The notes under the pieces: generated by a model | What the model saw: the letters and a program-made list of their open reading frames with translations, nothing else | Told to the model about the DNA's origin: nothing | Database searches by the model: none | In this document: in pieces, positions 7,043 through 13,426 of the stretch | Numbering within the stretch: the first letter of the stretch is position 1 | Layout of the letters: each line of letters opens with the position of its first letter | Assembly (NCBI GenBank): GCA_012964275.1 | Contig: DTUG01000093.1 | Span: forward strand, 1 to 14,232 | Direction: 5' to 3' | DNA length: 14,232 nucleotides | Origin: Fidelibacterota bacterium | Lineage (GTDB): Bacteria > Fidelibacterota > Marinisomatia > Marinisomatales > UBA1611 | Made by a program: the position numbers and the translations under genes

Positions 7043-9333
7043 TCGTATAAAAACTTTGGATTTAAAAGACTGACCATTGCAGGCAGAATAGCCAAGCCTC
7101 CAATCAAACAGAAAGCAATGGATGCCATGATCAAAACGCTGAATGCCTTTAAGGGCATAAAAACCGAATACATTAATACAGAAAAACCAACGACAACTGA
7201 TATGCCGTTGAATAAAATTCCCTTCCCTGAAACTTTCATGGTATTTGCAATTGCATCTTCCAGTGTATTTCCTTCGCGGATATGTTCGCGCAGATGCCAT
7301 AAGAAGTGTACGGAATAATCAACACCTACTCCCACCAGGATACAGGTTAATAAAGATGTAGTCATATTAAGAGGGATACCAAAATTGCCCAGCAGCCCGA
7401 AAATAAGTAATACCGAAAGAGACATGGGCAATGTCGCCAGAATTCCTCCTACTAATGAACGAAATACGATCGACATAATGACAAAAATGATAATTGAAGC
7501 GTACGCCAGACTGATAATCTGTCCCCGAACCACTAAATGACTTACGGCACCTAGCATGGCAGCTGGACCAGCAAGCATGGGTTTAATCGGGCGATTATCG
7601 TAATAATGGGCGTGAATGTAATCTTCGGTATCGTCTACCAGCGCCATCAGTTCTTCGGTATGCACTTCTCCTATCCGAATAAATACCTGTGTGAAACTTG
7701 GTTCATCCGGGTCATCCAGAATCAAGTTAAAATCATCCTCATCACCGGTCAGTGAATACAAAAACATATATTGGACTATCAATTCTCGGTCCCCCGGGAT
7801 TTTCAGGGAATCGTAGTTCCCATTGTGAAATGCAAAATGCATTTTTTTAACAACATCCGTAATAGAATACGTCGAAGTAACCGACGCATTTTGCTTCTTG
7901 ATATGATCTGTCAGTTTATCAATATGGGACAATACATCGGGATCATAAATATCACCCTCTATTAGGATATTAAGCTGAGTGGAGCCACCAAAAGCACGGC
8001 TGATAACCTGATTGGCAATCCTTATTTTAGAATCCTTCGGAAAAAAATGGTCTGGCACCGTATCGATAGTTATATCCCTGATGCCTAAAGAAAACCAAAA
8101 CATTCCAATAAAAAGAATAACCAGAAATGGAACTCTATATTTAGAAAAAAATCGACCCCAGGAAACGAGGAATTTATTCACTGCTAGCATACTTCCCCTT
8201 TTACTCAGATAAGCAGGCCGGGGTACCAGGATGAGAATAGAAGGGATCAGAAAAAGGCTTAATAAAAATGCAACAGCAATCCCAAATGAGACCAGTAACC
8301 CAATCTCGCGCACCTTGGGTAGTTCATGGGACATCAGGCTCATAAAACTAACAATGGTTGTTGCGCCAGCTAAAAAGATAGGCATACCCAGCCTGTTCAT
8401 GGTCCGACGCAAAATAACTCCCCGGGTTAATTCCTTATCCAGTACTGTATATTCATAATAATGGGATATGATATGGATGCCATAATTATTAGCAATGGCA
8501 ATGAGCATAATGGGAATTAACCCTCCAATGATTGGGACAGTTAACTCCAGCCAGGCCATGAGTCCGAAAGTCCACATGATCGAAAAAGCAACCACAAACA
8601 GGGGTAGAAAAATTCCCGTCCAGCTCCGAAAACTGAGCAATAACAGAAATATCATCAATCCCAGGGCTATGGGCGTAAAGGTCCTTAGGTCTCGTCTTAC
8701 ATTATCAATGGATTCTGCCGATGAGATTACGGGGCTGGCCAAATGAATTGTCTCCGGACCTTCAAACTTTTTAATAATTCGAAATAATTCTTCTCTAAAC
8801 TCAATTTCATCAAAATCCAGAGATGCTGCGACCTGGGCAATAAAACACATTATCTTCAAATCTTTGGAAACTAAATTGCCGATCACGCCACTTTCATGCA
8901 GTGTTTGTAGCAAAAGTGCCCGTCCTGCCGAGTCGGAAGGGATTTCATTGAAAAGAGGCTCAATCCCGAAACCGCCATCATCCGGGACAATACGCTTTTG
9001 ACTGTAAATAGAAGCCGTGCGACTGATCAACCCCATGGCTTCCAATGAATCCTGTAACGCAGAAAATTTTGTTAGGGTCTTTTCTGACAATAAGCTGTCG
9101 GTTTCCACAGCAATGACGACAATCTCGCTTCCATAAAATAGGTCTTCAACCAGTTCCATGTTCTGAACAGTGGGATGATCCCGGGGAACAAGGGAACGTA
9201 ATCCGGGGTCTATTTCCAGTCCAGGGATTTTCCACAGGATCAATAAAGTAAAAAAACATACCCCAGCAATGAGCGTGCGCGGGTAGTGTGCATCCAGCAC
9301 AAATAATCGGCGTGTTATTCCTCTCAGTGACAT
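7039..9333 (-). CDS. MMPL/RND-superfamily exporter (COG1033-type)
   Basis: This 764-residue inner-membrane protein has the duplicated RND layout. A first helix (20-38) leads to a large periplasmic loop (about 40-218), then five helices (about 219-237, 241-260, 264-284, 316-334, 344-368). A seventh helix (402-418), a second loop (about 420-604) and five helices (605-755) follow. The second half carries GVGVDYSVHF with the Asp671-Tyr672 pair used for proton coupling in MmpL proteins; the equivalent site in the first half is Asn283-Tyr284 (ANNYGIHII). The family exports lipids and other hydrophobic molecules using the proton gradient. It is the first gene of an operon with a small membrane protein and a LolA-like carrier, so lipid export to the outer membrane is the likely role. 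There is no Shine-Dalgarno sequence. It is divergent from thiN across 85 bp. Confidence 0.9.
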   Translation of the reverse strand: MSLRGITRRLFVLDAHYPRTLIAGVCFFTLLILWKIPGLEIDPGLRSLVPRDHPTVQNMELVEDLFYGSEIVVIAVETDSLLSEKTLTKFSALQDSLEAMGLISRTASIYSQKRIVPDDGGFGIEPLFNEIPSDSAGRALLLQTLHESGVIGNLVSKDLKIMCFIAQVAASLDFDEIEFREELFRIIKKFEGPETIHLASPVISSAESIDNVRRDLRTFTPIALGLMIFLLLLSFRSWTGIFLPLFVVAFSIMWTFGLMAWLELTVPIIGGLIPIMLIAIANNYGIHIISHYYEYTVLDKELTRGVILRRTMNRLGMPIFLAGATTIVSFMSLMSHELPKVREIGLLVSFGIAVAFLLSLFLIPSILILVPRPAYLSKRGSMLAVNKFLVSWGRFFSKYRVPFLVILFIGMFWFSLGIRDITIDTVPDHFFPKDSKIRIANQVISRAFGGSTQLNILIEGDIYDPDVLSHIDKLTDHIKKQNASVTSTYSITDVVKKMHFAFHNGNYDSLKIPGDRELIVQYMFLYSLTGDEDDFNLILDDPDEPSFTQVFIRIGEVHTEELMALVDDTEDYIHAHYYDNRPIKPMLAGPAAMLGAVSHLVVRGQIISLAYASIIIFVIMSIVFRSLVGGILATLPMSLSVLLIFGLLGNFGIPLNMTTSLLTCILVGVGVDYSVHFLWHLREHIREGNTLEDAIANTMKVSGKGILFNGISVVVGFSVLMYSVFMPLKAFSVLIMASIAFCLIGGLAILPAMVSLLNPKFLYE

Positions 9334-9364
9334 AGCGAAAAGGCATGAAATTTACTATGTTCTG

Positions 9365-9378
9365 TTCACAGATGTGAA
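9365..9378. promoter_or_regulatory. Inverted repeat in the divergent MMPL/thiN spacer
   Basis: TTCACA-GA-TGTGAA forms a 6-bp inverted repeat 31 bp upstream of the MMPL start and 40 bp upstream of the thiN start, the only short symmetric element in this 85-bp spacer. It may be an operator for one or both directions. The half-sites are in the opposite order to the CRP consensus. No convincing -35/-10 pair could be fixed, and no THI box (CTGAGA) of a TPP riboswitch is present. Confidence 0.35.
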
Positions 9379-9418
9379 TCTCTACAAAGCCCGTTTCAGT
9401 TCGTTGTAATTTTTATAT

Positions 9419-10057
9419 ATGATTTCTCTGCCGGCTCCACTGAAAAAACCAATTGTGATATTAGCGAATGGAGAATTTCCTGTCCATCCTGTACCAAGAA
9501 ATTTGTTAGATAAATCTGGTACGATCATCTGTACTGACGGAGCCGCTGATAAACTGATCAAAAACGGCTTGAAACCGAACGTTACCATCGGTGATTTTGA
9601 CTCAACAAACCTGTCGGAGCGTAAAATACCAGGACTCTGGATACCGGCACTAAGCCAAGACAGGACCGATCTGCAAAAAGCACTGGACTGGTGCATCGAA
9701 TATAATGTCAGCCATGTTACCATTTTGGGTGCCGGCGGCGGTCGGGAAGACCACACCCTGGGAAACATGCATAATCTGGCGGAATATGACGATAAGATGA
9801 ACCTGAAAATGGTCACTAACCATGCAACCATAATCTGCGTACAGGGCAAAAAGTCGATTACCACCTACCCCGGCCAGGCGGTATCAATCATGGCTATTCA
9901 TTCGGTGAATTCAATCTCTGTATCCGGTCTTAAATATCCCATCGTTGATGAAAAACTGCTGCCTTCTTCACGGGCGATCTGCAATGAAACTCTTAGCAAT
10001 AAATTTTCGCTGAACACTACGGACACCGTCTGGGTGTTCATCAACCACCCAGATTAA
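9419..10057 (+). CDS. thiN: Thiamine pyrophosphokinase
   Basis: This cytosolic enzyme transfers pyrophosphate from ATP to thiamine to give thiamine pyrophosphate, and is typical of organisms that salvage thiamine. The length (212 residues) is normal. All family motifs are present in order: CTDGAADKL (38-46), the metal-binding GDFDS (58-62), QDRTDLQKAL (80-89), GAGGGREDHTLGN (104-116) and a C-terminal CNETLSNKF (188-196) corresponding to the usual 'SNEf' substrate loop. The ATG at 9419 is the first in frame and has no Shine-Dalgarno sequence. AT-rich sequence runs right up to it, so a very short or absent leader is possible. The stop TAA abuts the ATG of the symporter gene. The domain is alone, not fused to a transporter. 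Confidence 0.9.
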   Translation: MISLPAPLKKPIVILANGEFPVHPVPRNLLDKSGTIICTDGAADKLIKNGLKPNVTIGDFDSTNLSERKIPGLWIPALSQDRTDLQKALDWCIEYNVSHVTILGAGGGREDHTLGNMHNLAEYDDKMNLKMVTNHATIICVQGKKSITTYPGQAVSIMAIHSVNSISVSGLKYPIVDEKLLPSSRAICNETLSNKFSLNTTDTVWVFINHPD

Positions 10058-11422
10058 ATGTCGCTTCATTATTTAGATTGGCTGATCATGGGTGGGTACT
10101 TTGTTGCACTGGTGAGGATCGGTTTTTTCCGCAGCGGATCCATTAAGGAAAATCAGAACGAATTTATTCTCTCTGGACGGAGACTCAGCCTGCCCGGGTT
10201 CATTGCTACCCTGGTCACAACCTGGTACGGTGCAATCCTCGGTATAGGTGAAAACACCTACCTGCATGGAATTCAGACCTGGTTCATCTTCGCCCTGCCT
10301 TATTATGTGTTTGCAGCCATTTATGCGGTTTGGGTCGCGAACCAGGTTCGGCAACAGAAACAATTTTCCATCCCCGACCATTTTCGGAAATCTTATGGCA
10401 AAACTACCGGAATCATCAGCGCAGTACTGATTTTATTTCTCTCGAGCCCGGCGCCGTATATCCTGAGCATGGGCGTACTATTGCAATTTATCTTTGGTAT
10501 CAAACTGGGATGGGCCCTGATCATTAGCACCGTTTATAGCGTAGCCTATGTCTACAACGGCGGATTCAGAGCCGTGGTCAGGACCGATTATTTTCAGTTC
10601 ATCCTCATGTTCCTTGGATTTGGGTTCCTATTCATTTTTTTATGGCGAAGCGCCGTTTCCCCATTTGAACTATTCCGCGGATTGCCAGCTATTCACACGC
10701 AGCCTCTGGGCGGGCATTCACTGCAATATGTGCTGGTCTGGTTTTTCATTGCACTCTGGACGATCGTGGACCCGGGATTTTTTCAGCGCTGTGCCGCCGC
10801 TGAATCACCTGAAATTGCCCGGAAGGGAATTCTGATCTCTATCGGTTTCTGGTTTGTCTTTGACTGCCTGACAATCATTACAGGGTTATACGCTTTCATC
10901 CTTGTTATTCCCGAGTCACCAATCATGTCCTTTCCCGTTATGGCAGCAGAAGTTCTGCCGCCCATATTATTGGGACTTTTCCTGGTAGGTATTTTTGCCA
11001 CCATCATGTCTACAATTGATTCCTTCTGCCTGATCAACGCCATCACTCTCGGACGTGATATCCTTTGGCGGATCCAGGCATCAAAAACCAAAAGATATCC
11101 TACACCATTTATTAAGGAAGGGCTGGTGATAACGGCATTTTTATCCATTGTCCTGGCGTTTTCTTTGCCATCCGTCGTAATGCTTTTTTATACCTTAGGG
11201 TCTATCCTGATACCTGGATTGATCCTACCATTCCTGTTTGCGCTGAATAGAAAAAAAGTATCTGAAGATCTAGCCAATCTCTGGGTTGTGCTTCCCGTCC
11301 TTGTTTCTTTTATTTGGGTCCTGGTCAGCAAAATAAACGATACTATCCTATGGAATATTGAGCCATTCTACCCCGGTATGGCCGTTTCTATTTTCCTAAG
11401 CATTTTTATTATCAAAAAATAG
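10058..11422 (+). CDS. Sodium:solute symporter (SSS family), candidate thiamine or thiamine-precursor transporter
   Basis: This is a 454-residue polytopic inner-membrane protein with about 12 hydrophobic segments, slightly short for a 13-helix SSS protein. Family marks are DEFILSGRR-like NEFILSGRRL (34-43), GGFRAVVRTDYFQF (168-181, the GG..av..TD..Q signature) and ATIMSTIDSFCLINAITLGRDI (starting at 314). The last contains Ser318-Thr319, the expected Na2 sodium site. The family takes up sugars, vitamins, amino acids or other solutes with sodium. The gene starts directly after the thiN stop with no gap, so the two are surely one transcript. Because thiN acts on free thiamine, the best guess for the substrate is thiamine or its pyrimidine/thiazole parts. 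The sequence alone does not show this. No terminator hairpin follows. Confidence 0.85.
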   Translation: MSLHYLDWLIMGGYFVALVRIGFFRSGSIKENQNEFILSGRRLSLPGFIATLVTTWYGAILGIGENTYLHGIQTWFIFALPYYVFAAIYAVWVANQVRQQKQFSIPDHFRKSYGKTTGIISAVLILFLSSPAPYILSMGVLLQFIFGIKLGWALIISTVYSVAYVYNGGFRAVVRTDYFQFILMFLGFGFLFIFLWRSAVSPFELFRGLPAIHTQPLGGHSLQYVLVWFFIALWTIVDPGFFQRCAAAESPEIARKGILISIGFWFVFDCLTIITGLYAFILVIPESPIMSFPVMAAEVLPPILLGLFLVGIFATIMSTIDSFCLINAITLGRDILWRIQASKTKRYPTPFIKEGLVITAFLSIVLAFSLPSVVMLFYTLGSILIPGLILPFLFALNRKKVSEDLANLWVVLPVLVSFIWVLVSKINDTILWNIEPFYPGMAVSIFLSIFIIKK

Positions 11423-11426
11423 TGTA

Positions 11427-11482
11427 TGTATCATATTTAGATGCATAATATTATGATACATTAGCATTTTGTATCATATTTA
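11427..11482 (+). promoter_or_regulatory. Repeated TGTATCAT elements upstream of pilin 1, candidate activator site
   Basis: TGTATCATATTTA occurs at 11427-11439 and again at 11470-11482, 43 bp apart (about four helical turns). Between them an inverted copy, TATGATACA (11452-11460), pairs with TGTATCATA (11470-11478) over a 9-bp spacer. The inverted repeat is centred about 95 bp upstream of the -24 element at 11560, a usual place for a sigma-54 enhancer-binding protein. The 203-bp gap it lies in is very AT-rich. Confidence 0.5.
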
Positions 11483-11558
11483 TACCTTGGTAATATTTTA
11501 ATTATATATTCTATTTATAGACGGTAAAATAAAAATATTTTCTTAAATAATAAAATTG

Positions 11559-11574
11559 TGGCACGGATATTGAC
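11559..11574 (+). promoter_or_regulatory. Sigma-54-like promoter of pilin 1
   Basis: TGGCACGGATATTGAC matches the -24/-12 consensus (TGGCACG-N4-TTGCA) at every key base except the -12 C, which is A. The GG to GA spacing is exactly ten bases. Transcription would start near 11585, giving a leader of about 40 bases. Confidence 0.6.
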
Positions 11575-11614
11575 ATAATTAATCGAGTAACAATCAACTA
11601 ACAGAAAGGAAACT

Positions 11615-11618
11615 GGAG
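11615..11618 (+). promoter_or_regulatory. Shine-Dalgarno of pilin 1
   Basis: GGAG lies seven bases before the ATG at 11626. This is one of only two clear Shine-Dalgarno sequences in the window; the other is before pilin 2. Confidence 0.7.
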
Positions 11619-11625
11619 AAATAAA

Positions 11626-12303
11626 ATGAAAACATTAAAACGACTCATAAAGAAAACCAACGGCGCAAGCCTGGCTGAGTTTGCAGTTGTGGTAGCATTA
11701 ATGGCTGCCCTGGCCGCTTCAGCCGCACCGAAGTTTTCAGCCATGACTGAAGGTACCAAAGATAAAAAGTCTGAAGAAGAAATGGATAAACTGCTGAAAG
11801 CTGCGCGGAACTTCTATAATGAGAAAGCACAGCCTATTGGCGAAACTGTGGCATCTGAAGGTCGCGGCCGCTTCCCCGGACAGGAAAAGTTCAATATCCA
11901 GGTAGGCGGATACCAGTATGAAGGCGACTTAGCCGCTGTTCTGGATCCATGGGGTGCAGAGGGTGCGGCACAATTTAACAACTATCAACATACCGCAGCT
12001 TCAAATTGGAGATCCGTATTTGGGATTACCAATACAGATGCTCCGGCACCTACCGGTCACGGCGGTGTAACGGACGATGTGGTTGGTACCTGTACCAGTT
12101 GCTCGTATACTCCCTGCTGCATAGGCTCAGACGAATGGGGCGAACTGTTTGGCAACAACCCGGTCCGCAGCCCGTATCAGGACGGTCACTACATGTATGT
12201 TGTGATCCCTGGATATGGAACCGGTTCACAGTCAGTGCCACCGATGCTGTTCCTGTCGGACCTGGAAAATCCAATGGAGATCATGCAGTTCTATATGCCC
12301 TAA
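11626..12303 (+). CDS. Type IV pilin-like protein 1
   Basis: This 225-residue prepilin has a basic 13-residue leader ending in Gly13. It is followed by the mature N terminus ASLAEFAVVVALMAALAASA with Glu at +5 and Pro at +22, the marks of a class III signal processed by a prepilin peptidase and of assembly into a pilus or pseudopilus. An alpha-helical charged segment follows (KDKKSEEEMDKLLKAARNFY). Next come SEGRGRFPGQEKFNI (77-91), a variable centre (92-150) and a cysteine cluster (Cys156, Cys159, Cys164, Cys165). The conserved C terminus starts EWGELFGNNPVRSPYQDGHY and ends LFLSDLENP-MEIMQFYMP. The C-terminal motif is shared with the two genes that follow but I do not recognise it from a named family. 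A sigma-54-like promoter and a strong Shine-Dalgarno suggest high, regulated expression. It could instead be a minor pseudopilin, but the three copies favour a structural subunit. Confidence 0.85.
   Translation: MKTLKRLIKKTNGASLAEFAVVVALMAALAASAAPKFSAMTEGTKDKKSEEEMDKLLKAARNFYNEKAQPIGETVASEGRGRFPGQEKFNIQVGGYQYEGDLAAVLDPWGAEGAAQFNNYQHTAASNWRSVFGITNTDAPAPTGHGGVTDDVVGTCTSCSYTPCCIGSDEWGELFGNNPVRSPYQDGHYMYVVIPGYGTGSQSVPPMLFLSDLENPMEIMQFYMP
11680..11804 (+). repeat. 125-bp identical tract, copy in pilin 1
   Basis: This stretch is base-for-base identical to 12625-12749 in pilin 2. It encodes the N-terminal helix from Phe+6 through the charged stalk to the LLKAA segment. The sequence diverges at once on both sides, including at silent positions. 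Confidence 0.95.
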
Positions 12304-12373
12304 ACAATACTTGTTTACCTCCTTGTTCGTTCGTTGAACAATAAACAGCGCCCCGGGACATTTCCCGGGGCGC
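12301..12373 (+). terminator. Three stacked hairpins after pilin 1
   Basis: TAAACAA-TAC-TTGTTTA (12301-12317) begins at the stop codon itself. TTGTTC-N7-GAACAA (12323-12341) follows. Last comes the strong 11-bp stem GCGCCCCGGGA/TCCCGGGGCGC (12348-12358 and 12363-12373) with a CATT loop. No T-run follows the last stem, so it may stabilise the 3' end or pause polymerase rather than be a classic terminator. Confidence 0.65.
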
Positions 12374-12391
12374 AATATAAGTGTTTCAATT

Positions 12392-12428
12392 TGTAACATT
12401 AAGTGACATATTTATCACTTTTGTTACA
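12392..12428 (+). promoter_or_regulatory. Long inverted repeat upstream of pilin 2, candidate activator site
   Basis: TGTAACATTAAGTGA (12392-12406) faces TCACTTTTGTTACA (12415-12428) across CATATTTA. The inner 6 bp and outer 7 bp are exact complements, with a one-base length difference between them. The centre lies about 102 bp upstream of the -24 element at 12512, nearly the same distance as the inverted repeat of pilin 1. An enhancer-binding activator is the likely ligand. Confidence 0.55.
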
Positions 12429-12510
12429 TCCCGCCTTTTGAATTCCTACTCCAGGAAAAAAAAATTTATTGACATAAAACTGGGATTTTTCTTAAAAACC
12501 TGCCGTTCTC

Positions 12511-12526
12511 TGGCACACTAATTGCT
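12511..12526 (+). promoter_or_regulatory. Sigma-54 promoter of pilin 2
   Basis: TGGCACACTAATTGCT preceded by C is an essentially perfect -24/-12 element, with GG and GC exactly ten bases apart. Transcription should start near 12537, about 30 bases before the ATG. Confidence 0.85.
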
Positions 12527-12555
12527 GAATCATAGGCAGATTTCCAACAACGAAC

Positions 12556-12560
12556 GGAGG
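12556..12560 (+). promoter_or_regulatory. Shine-Dalgarno of pilin 2
   Basis: GGAGG lies seven bases before the ATG at 12568 and fixes that start. It is the strongest ribosome binding site in the window. Confidence 0.8.
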
Positions 12561-12567
12561 AATCCCC

Positions 12568-13248
12568 ATGAAACAACAAGTAAGGCAAATCCTTAGAAAA
12601 ACAAGAGGCGCAAGCTTGGCTGAATTTGCAGTTGTGGTAGCATTAATGGCTGCCCTGGCCGCTTCAGCCGCACCGAAGTTTTCAGCCATGACTGAAGGTA
12701 CCAAAGATAAAAAGTCTGAAGAAGAAATGGATAAACTGCTGAAAGCTGCCCGAGGCTTCTATAATGAGAAATCCCAGCCCATTGGCGAAACGGCGATCTC
12801 GGAAGGTCGCGGCCGCTTCCCCGGACAGGAAAAGTTCAATATCGGGGTCGGTGGGTACGCTACTGAGTTTGAAGTCTTTCAGGTCATTGGTGGTTTCGAT
12901 ATCGAGGACCCGTTTAACCACTACCAGTCAGCGGAAGCTGAAAACTGGGTATCGGTATTTGGCATTGATAACCCCGATGCTCCGATTCCACCAGATGCTG
13001 CCGCGGTATCAGACGATATCGCCGCGGGTTGTGTTAGTTGTCATTCGGGCGAAGAGACATGCTGCACGGGCGCTGTTGAATGGCTTGACCTGTTTGGCGC
13101 CAACCCTGTCCGCAGCCCGTATCAGGATGGTCACTATATGTATGTGGTGATACCCGGAAGCGGGACCGGCTCGCAAGCTACGGCGCCGAGACTCTTCCTG
13201 GCGGACCTGGAGAATCCAGCGGAGATCATGCAGTTTTTCATGCCGTAA
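12568..13248 (+). CDS. Type IV pilin-like protein 2
   Basis: This 226-residue paralogue of pilin 1 has a 14-residue basic leader ending in Gly14, then ASLAEFAVVV with Glu+5 and Pro+22. The N-terminal helix and stalk are identical to pilin 1, part of them at the DNA level. SEGRGRFPGQEKFNI is kept, the centre (about 92-150) differs, and the C-terminal half is again close (NPVRSPYQDGHYMYVVIPG and DLENP-AEIMQFFMP). Cysteines are Cys155, Cys158, Cys165 and Cys166. The first pair with His159 reads CVSCH, formally a haem c motif, but pilin 1 has Ser there, so disulfides are more likely. It has its own sigma-54 promoter, a strong Shine-Dalgarno and its own terminator, so it can be expressed alone. 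Tandem duplication with pilin 1, including the 3' region, is evident. Confidence 0.85.
   Translation: MKQQVRQILRKTRGASLAEFAVVVALMAALAASAAPKFSAMTEGTKDKKSEEEMDKLLKAARGFYNEKSQPIGETAISEGRGRFPGQEKFNIGVGGYATEFEVFQVIGGFDIEDPFNHYQSAEAENWVSVFGIDNPDAPIPPDAAAVSDDIAAGCVSCHSGEETCCTGAVEWLDLFGANPVRSPYQDGHYMYVVIPGSGTGSQATAPRLFLADLENPAEIMQFFMP
12625..12749 (+). repeat. 125-bp identical tract, copy in pilin 2
   Basis: Second copy of the identical segment described at 11680-11804, 945 bp downstream in the same orientation and the same codon frame. Confidence 0.95.
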
Positions 13249-13263
13249 TACCATTGCCTCCTA

Positions 13264-13313
13264 TTTTGGTTTACCAAGAGACAGCGCCCCGGAATACCAC
13301 CGGGGCGCTTTTT
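13264..13313 (+). terminator. Hairpin and Rho-independent terminator of pilin 2
   Basis: A small stem TTTTGG/CCAAGA (13264-13269 and 13274-13279, loop TTTA) precedes the terminator stem AGCGCCCCGG/CCGGGGCGCT (13283-13292 and 13300-13309). A run of five T ends at 13313. The stem arms and the leading ACAGCGCCCCGG are shared with the 3' region of pilin 1, showing common descent. Confidence 0.85.
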
Positions 13314-13384
13314 ATATATAAAACCGGACCCATCATTCTATCAAACCGTGACTAATTACCGACGGAAAACAGCATTATTTCCAA

Positions 13385-13400
13385 TAGCACAGAAATTGTT
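13385..13400 (+). promoter_or_regulatory. Degenerate sigma-54-like site before pilin 3
   Basis: TAGCACAGAAATTGTT aligns with the -24/-12 consensus at the right spacing, but has AG for GG and GT for GC. It lies 42 bp before the pilin 3 ATG and may be a weak or decayed promoter. No Shine-Dalgarno lies between it and the gene. Confidence 0.3.
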
Positions 13401-13426
13401 ATATTTCATATGTCCATCGCCTTATC

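Noticed and set aside
7043..7300. Upstream extension of the small membrane protein frame to 193 residues
   Set aside because: It lies wholly inside the MMPL gene on the same strand in another frame, is rich in Cys, Arg and His like shadow frames, and the ATG at 7042 gives a clean start with an ATGA overlap.
9334..9418. TPP riboswitch upstream of thiN
   Set aside because: No CTGAGA THI box and no room for the full aptamer in the 85-bp spacer.
9382..9864. 160-residue - strand ORF opposite thiN
   Set aside because: It is antisense to a gene with complete family motifs and shows no recognisable domain.
11423..11625. CRISPR or tandem array from the TGTATCAT repeats
   Set aside because: Only three short copies, one inverted and with unequal spacing; a regulator site is more likely.
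13030..13044. CVSCH in pilin 2 as a definite haem c site
   Set aside because: One motif only, not kept in pilin 1 (CTSCS), and an adjacent Cys-Cys pair offers disulfide partners; kept as a point to check, not annotated as a cytochrome.
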